DNA from: Nocardia thailandica NBRC 100428
GTDB lineage: Bacteria > Actinomycetota > Actinomycetes > Mycobacteriales > Mycobacteriaceae
Reading direction: 5' to 3'
NCBI RefSeq assembly: GCF_000308795.1
Contig: NZ_BAGK01000130.1
Span: forward strand, 1 to 46,526
Length of the DNA: 46,526 bases
The translations under genes and the position numbers were made by a program. This document shows positions 43,999 through 46,526 of the stretch, piece after piece. The first letter of the stretch is position 1. Each line of letters begins with the position of its first letter. Under the pieces are notes generated by a model that saw only the letters and a program-made list of their open reading frames with translations, was not told where the DNA came from and did no database searches.

Positions 43999-44897
43999 GC
44001 GTGCTGGTACTCGGCCCCGATCGCGACCGGCGGCTGCTCGCCGCCGCCCTGGGCAGGCCGGTCACGGGGGCACCGGCCCCGGACGAGCTGACCTTCGACG
44101 AGGACGCCGACGCCTGGCGGGCGCGCTTCGCCGACGGGCGCGTGGTGCGCAGCCCGCTGGTCGTGCTCGGCACGGGCCTGCCGTGCCCACCGGACGGGCC
44201 GGCGCTGCCGGTGTACGGGCGCGGCGCCCGCGAGCTCTCGGCGGTGCTGGCCCCGCGGCCCCGCACCCTGCTCGGCCTCGCCGTGCACGGCTTCCCGAAC
44301 CTGTTCCTGCTGGACGGCCCGGATTCCGGTGCCGCCCGGCCGCTCTCGCCGCGCAGCCGCCGCGCCCGCGCGAGCTGCCTGGCCGGGTTGATCCGGCACA
44401 CGGAGCGGGTGGCGGCCACCCGGATCGAGGTGCGCGCGAGCAGTCAGCACGAGAGCAGCAGGCGGCTGGCGGCCTACGTGGTCAGCGGGACCAAGCCGCC
44501 CGCCGTCCGGGACGCGGCGCACCGGCGGGCCGTGCGGCGCTGCACCGCACGACATTTCGATCTCACCGTCGCCGCCGACCGCGAACCGGCCTGGGACTAC
44601 GCCGGTCCCGCGGTCCTCGAGCTCCCGGGCGAGGACATCGCGGTCACCGCCACGCTGGCCGGGCATCCGGACCCGATCGACGGCCGCTACCACTGGTACG
44701 GCCGGGTGCGCGCCGCCGACCCCGCCGCTCCCCTGCCCACCCGGCTGCGGGTCAGCGCCGCGCTCCGCACCGACGGCGAGGCGGTGGCCGTCACGCTCGC
44801 CGAGCGCGACCCGTGGGGCGGCCTGCGGGTCACCGGGACCGGGCCGCCACCGTACGGCCGCTCGCGCGCTCAGTGCAGCGATTCCGCCTCGAGGTAG
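43995..44897 (+). CDS. Degenerate flavin-monooxygenase remnant fused to DUF4873
   Basis: 300 aa, about half the length of actinobacterial flavoprotein monooxygenase-DUF4873 proteins. Residues 1-20 retain a first strand (SVLVLGPDRDRRLLAAAL) but not GxGxxG, and the FAD/NADP domains are missing. Residues 90-115 keep the BVMO-type LAVHGFPNLFLLDGPDSG. The C-terminal DUF4873 domain (about 200-285; YAGPAVLELPGEDIAVTATL, then IDGRYHWYGRV and RDPWGGLRVTGTG) appears intact. Translation is coupled to the AurF-like gene (ATGA). The frame is open and uninterrupted, so it is a shortened gene rather than a frameshift. It may serve as a binding partner of the diiron enzyme. The 3' end overlaps the convergent gene by 28 bp. 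Confidence 0.75.
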   Translation: MSVLVLGPDRDRRLLAAALGRPVTGAPAPDELTFDEDADAWRARFADGRVVRSPLVVLGTGLPCPPDGPALPVYGRGARELSAVLAPRPRTLLGLAVHGFPNLFLLDGPDSGAARPLSPRSRRARASCLAGLIRHTERVAATRIEVRASSQHESSRRLAAYVVSGTKPPAVRDAAHRRAVRRCTARHFDLTVAADREPAWDYAGPAVLELPGEDIAVTATLAGHPDPIDGRYHWYGRVRAADPAAPLPTRLRVSAALRTDGEAVAVTLAERDPWGGLRVTGTGPPPYGRSRAQCSDSASR

Positions 44898-45250
44898 TAC
44901 CGGACCTCCATCGCGCGCAGCACGTCGCGGACCACCGGCGGCGCCCAGTCCGCCGACGGGTCGCGGTGCACCGTCGCGCGTCCCACGCGCAGGTGCGCGC
45001 CACGGGTGTACAGGACGAACTCCGGCGCCGCGGTGACGTTGCGCACCCAGTCGGTGTCCGGGCCGTAGGTGAGCGCGATCCGGTAGCGGCCCGCGGCGTG
45101 GAAGAGCAGCACGGGCGTGCGGTAGGCGGCGCCGGTGCGCCTGCCGCGGTGTTCGACCACCGCCAGGGGCGGCACCCGCCCGGCGAGCGTGCCGAGGACG
45201 GGATTGGTGACCCGGCGGTTGAATCGGGCCAGGCTTCGCGGCAGCACCAT
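44870..45250 (-). CDS. Nitroreductase-family deazaflavin (F420)-dependent oxidoreductase
   Basis: 126 aa, split-barrel protein of the Ddn/DUF385 type. Typical are LARFNRRVTNPVLGTLAGRV, VEHRGRRTGAAYRTPVLLFH, YGPDTDWVRNVTAAPEFVLY and the late VVRDVLRAMEVRYYLEAE. Members use reduced F420 for quinone or nitro reduction. AGAGG lies 10 bp before the ATG. It is divergent from the NUDIX gene (54-bp gap) and convergent with the DUF4873 gene, overlapping its end by 28 bp. Confidence 0.87.
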   Translation of the reverse strand: MVLPRSLARFNRRVTNPVLGTLAGRVPPLAVVEHRGRRTGAAYRTPVLLFHAAGRYRIALTYGPDTDWVRNVTAAPEFVLYTRGAHLRVGRATVHRDPSADWAPPVVRDVLRAMEVRYYLEAESLH

Positions 45251-45292
45251 CGCCGGTGTCCTCTCGCGGGGTGACGGCGTCGGATCCCACGG

Positions 45293-45298
45293 TACCCT
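45293..45298 (+). promoter_or_regulatory. -10 box (TACCCT) of the leaderless NUDIX gene
   Basis: TACCCT is followed after 6 bases by the ATG at 45305. Confidence 0.55.
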
Positions 45299-45304
45299 CG
45301 GCCG

Positions 45305-45835
45305 ATGTCCGCGCATCCGGAACGGGAACCGCTGGCCGTGTACGACGCGACGGGCGCGGTGATCGGCACCGCCGACCGGGGCACCGTCTATCGCGAGGGC
45401 CTCTGGCACGCGAGCGCCGGGGTCCTGGTCCGCTCGCTGGACGGGACCCGCGTCCACGTACACCGGCGCACCGACACCAAGCTGGTCTTCGCCGGTCTGC
45501 ACGACTGCGTGGCGGGCGGCGTGGTCGGCGCCGGCGAGACACCCGCGGCCACCGCGAGACGCGAACTCGGCGAGGAACTCGGGCTCACCGTGCCCGACGG
45601 CACCACCCTCCCGCTGCGCGTGCGGACGTCCTGGGACGGGGCGTGGGCGGGGCGGCCGCTGCGCTGCCACCTGTTCGTCTACGAATTCCGCTCCGACGGT
45701 CCGGTCCACCTCCAGCCCGGCGAGATCGCCGGCGGCTGGTGGTGGACCGACGCGCGACTGCGCGCGCGGCTGGCCGACCCGGCGTGGCCGTTCGTCCCCG
45801 ACACCCGCGCGGTCGTCGACCGGCTGCTGCGCTGA
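45305..45835 (+). CDS. NUDIX hydrolase
   Basis: 176 aa. The full Nudix box G-X5-E-X7-REUXEEXGU is at residues 72-94 (GVVGAGETPAATARRELGEE, then LGL). The N-terminal EPLAVYDATGAVIGTADRGT and VHVHRRTDTKLVFAGLHDCV resemble the Idi/YfcD-like group, which hydrolyse nucleoside or other diphosphates, but the substrate is not fixed by sequence. Leaderless start. It ends 3 bp from the convergent ArsC-like gene. Confidence 0.9.
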   Translation: MSAHPEREPLAVYDATGAVIGTADRGTVYREGLWHASAGVLVRSLDGTRVHVHRRTDTKLVFAGLHDCVAGGVVGAGETPAATARRELGEELGLTVPDGTTLPLRVRTSWDGAWAGRPLRCHLFVYEFRSDGPVHLQPGEIAGGWWWTDARLRARLADPAWPFVPDTRAVVDRLLR

Positions 45836-45838
45836 CCG

Positions 45839-46195
45839 TCAGTCCAGCGAGCGCAGCGACTCCTCGTCGCGCGCGACCACGGCGCCGCCGTCGGCGGTGA
45901 GCACGATCGGTCGCTGGATCAGCTGCGGATGCTCGGCCAGCGCGCGCACCCAGCGATCCCGGTCGGCCTCGGTCCGGCCCCAGTCCGCCATGCCCAGCTC
46001 CTGGGCGATCCGCTCGCCCGTGCGGGTGATGTCCCAGGGTTCGGCGCCGAGCCGGGCCAGCACCGCGCGCAGCTCGTCGGCCGAGGGCGGGTCCTCCAGG
46101 TAGCGGCGCACGGTGTAGCCGACACCGGCCGCGTCCAGGTGCGCGGTCGCGTTCCGGCTCTTGGAACAGCGGGGGTTGTGCCAGATCTCGGTCAT
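45839..46195 (-). CDS. ArsC/YfgD-like glutaredoxin-fold protein
   Basis: 118 aa. N-terminal MTEIWHNPRCSKSRNA has the ArsC active-site Cys10, followed by VRRYLEDPPSADELRAVLAR, and IQRPIVL supplies the conserved arginine. Members include glutaredoxin-dependent arsenate reductases and the uncharacterised YfgD group. With no other ars gene nearby, an arsenate role is unproven. The ATG follows TACGCT by 6 bases (leaderless). Confidence 0.88.
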   Translation of the reverse strand: MTEIWHNPRCSKSRNATAHLDAAGVGYTVRRYLEDPPSADELRAVLARLGAEPWDITRTGERIAQELGMADWGRTEADRDRWVRALAEHPQLIQRPIVLTADGGAVVARDEESLRSLD

Positions 46196-46201
46196 CGGTG
46201 C

Positions 46202-46207
46202 AGCGTA
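46202..46207 (-). promoter_or_regulatory. -10 box (TACGCT) of the leaderless ArsC-like gene
   Basis: TACGCT on the minus strand, 6 bases before the ATG at 46195. Confidence 0.55.
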
Positions 46208-46396
46208 GCGCCGGTGCGCCGACCGCGGCCCCGCGGTCGGCTCCGGACGCGGCGACACCGGGGTCGCGCGCGCCCGGCCGACACCGAACCACCTGGCGCG
46301 CAGGGCTTCCCGGCGTAACGCCGCGCGCGCGGGCCGGAGCTGGAATGATGCGCCGTGCCCCCTCCCCCCGCACCCACCACGAGGAGACACCGCCCG

Positions 46397-46526
46397 GTGA
46401 GCATTCCTTCCCAGGCGCCGGTCGTCCGCCGGTTCGCCGCCGTCCTCGGCGCGGCCGCCGCCACGGCCGCGCTCGTCGCGTCCGCCCCGTCCGCGGGCGC
46501 CGCGCCCGCCGCGAGCTGCGCCGCCG
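46397..46526 (+). CDS. N-terminus of a secreted protein, cut by the window end
   Basis: Only 43 codons are inside the window. The GTG has GAGGAG about 10 bp upstream and encodes a Sec-type signal peptide: VVRRFAAVLGAAAATAALVA, then SAPSAGAAPAAS and a Cys about residue 41, with cleavage expected at AGA or GAA near residue 35. The function cannot be told. Confidence 0.65.
   Translation, partial: MSIPSQAPVVRRFAAVLGAAAATAALVASAPSAGAAPAASCAA

Noticed and set aside
43995..44897. Short DUF4873 gene as the 3' half of a frameshifted full-length monooxygenase
   Set aside because: The sequence upstream in all frames is the intact diiron oxygenase; no FAD-binding half is left nearby.

Overview
This is a gene-dense, very GC-rich window (only about ten gaps exceed 100 bp). 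The organism is almost certainly a mycolic-acid actinobacterium (Mycobacteriales), most likely Nocardia or a close relative. The reasons are a complete Pup-proteasome locus (dop, pup, prcB, prcA, pafA, pafB, pafC), a gene order that repeatedly matches Mycobacterium tuberculosis Rv2062c-Rv2112c from memory, F420/deazaflavin-type enzymes, and many genes whose start codon lies 6-8 bases after a TANNNT -10 box (leaderless transcription). No rRNA, tRNA, CRISPR array or transposase was seen.

Layout. (1) 0.1-18 kb is cobalamin (B12) corrin-ring synthesis mixed with small regulators: cobN behind a cobalamin riboswitch; an ABM monooxygenase next to a frameshifted TetR gene; a MerR regulator fused to a DNA sliding-clamp-like region; an EcsC-like and an NTF2-like protein; cobG; a DDAH-like amidinohydrolase, a glycolipid-binding-fold protein and an Lrp regulator; cobH-cobIJ; a PadR regulator; cobK with a small secreted protein; and cobL coupled to a short-chain reductase, divergent from a PPOX/F420 enzyme. 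cobM, expected between cobK and cobL, is absent. (2) 17.8-25.5 kb is housekeeping: an M24 peptidase, a 5'-3' exonuclease, a HIT protein, a Q/W-rich DUF4333 membrane protein, helicase HelY, TatC and TatA. (3) 25.5-28.5 kb holds pafB-pafC (WYL regulators of the DNA-damage response) with a PanE-like reductase coupled behind. (4) 28.6-35.7 kb is a six-gene acyl-CoA catabolic operon with a divergent TetR repressor and two matching operator-like arms; it separates pafBC from pafA. (5) 35.7-36.05 kb is a non-coding stretch with a 100-bp-period direct repeat and a 25-bp perfect hairpin. (6) 36-41 kb is pafA, then prcA/prcB/pup as one coupled operon, then dop. (7) 41-46.5 kb is accessory: a DUF418 membrane protein; TetR divergent from an AurF-like diiron oxygenase coupled to a degenerate flavoprotein-DUF4873 gene; a deazaflavin-dependent nitroreductase-family protein; a NUDIX hydrolase; an ArsC-like protein; and the start of a secreted protein.

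How the genes work together. The cob genes supply corrin-ring enzymes, with cobaltochelatase CobN controlled by B12 through the riboswitch. The pup cluster tags proteins (PafA), recycles or activates Pup (Dop) and degrades tagged proteins (PrcAB); the ATPase Mpa/ARC is not in the window. The features I consider least described are the MerR-clamp fusion with its own MerR-type promoter, and the TetR/diiron oxygenase/truncated flavoprotein-DUF4873 cassette.
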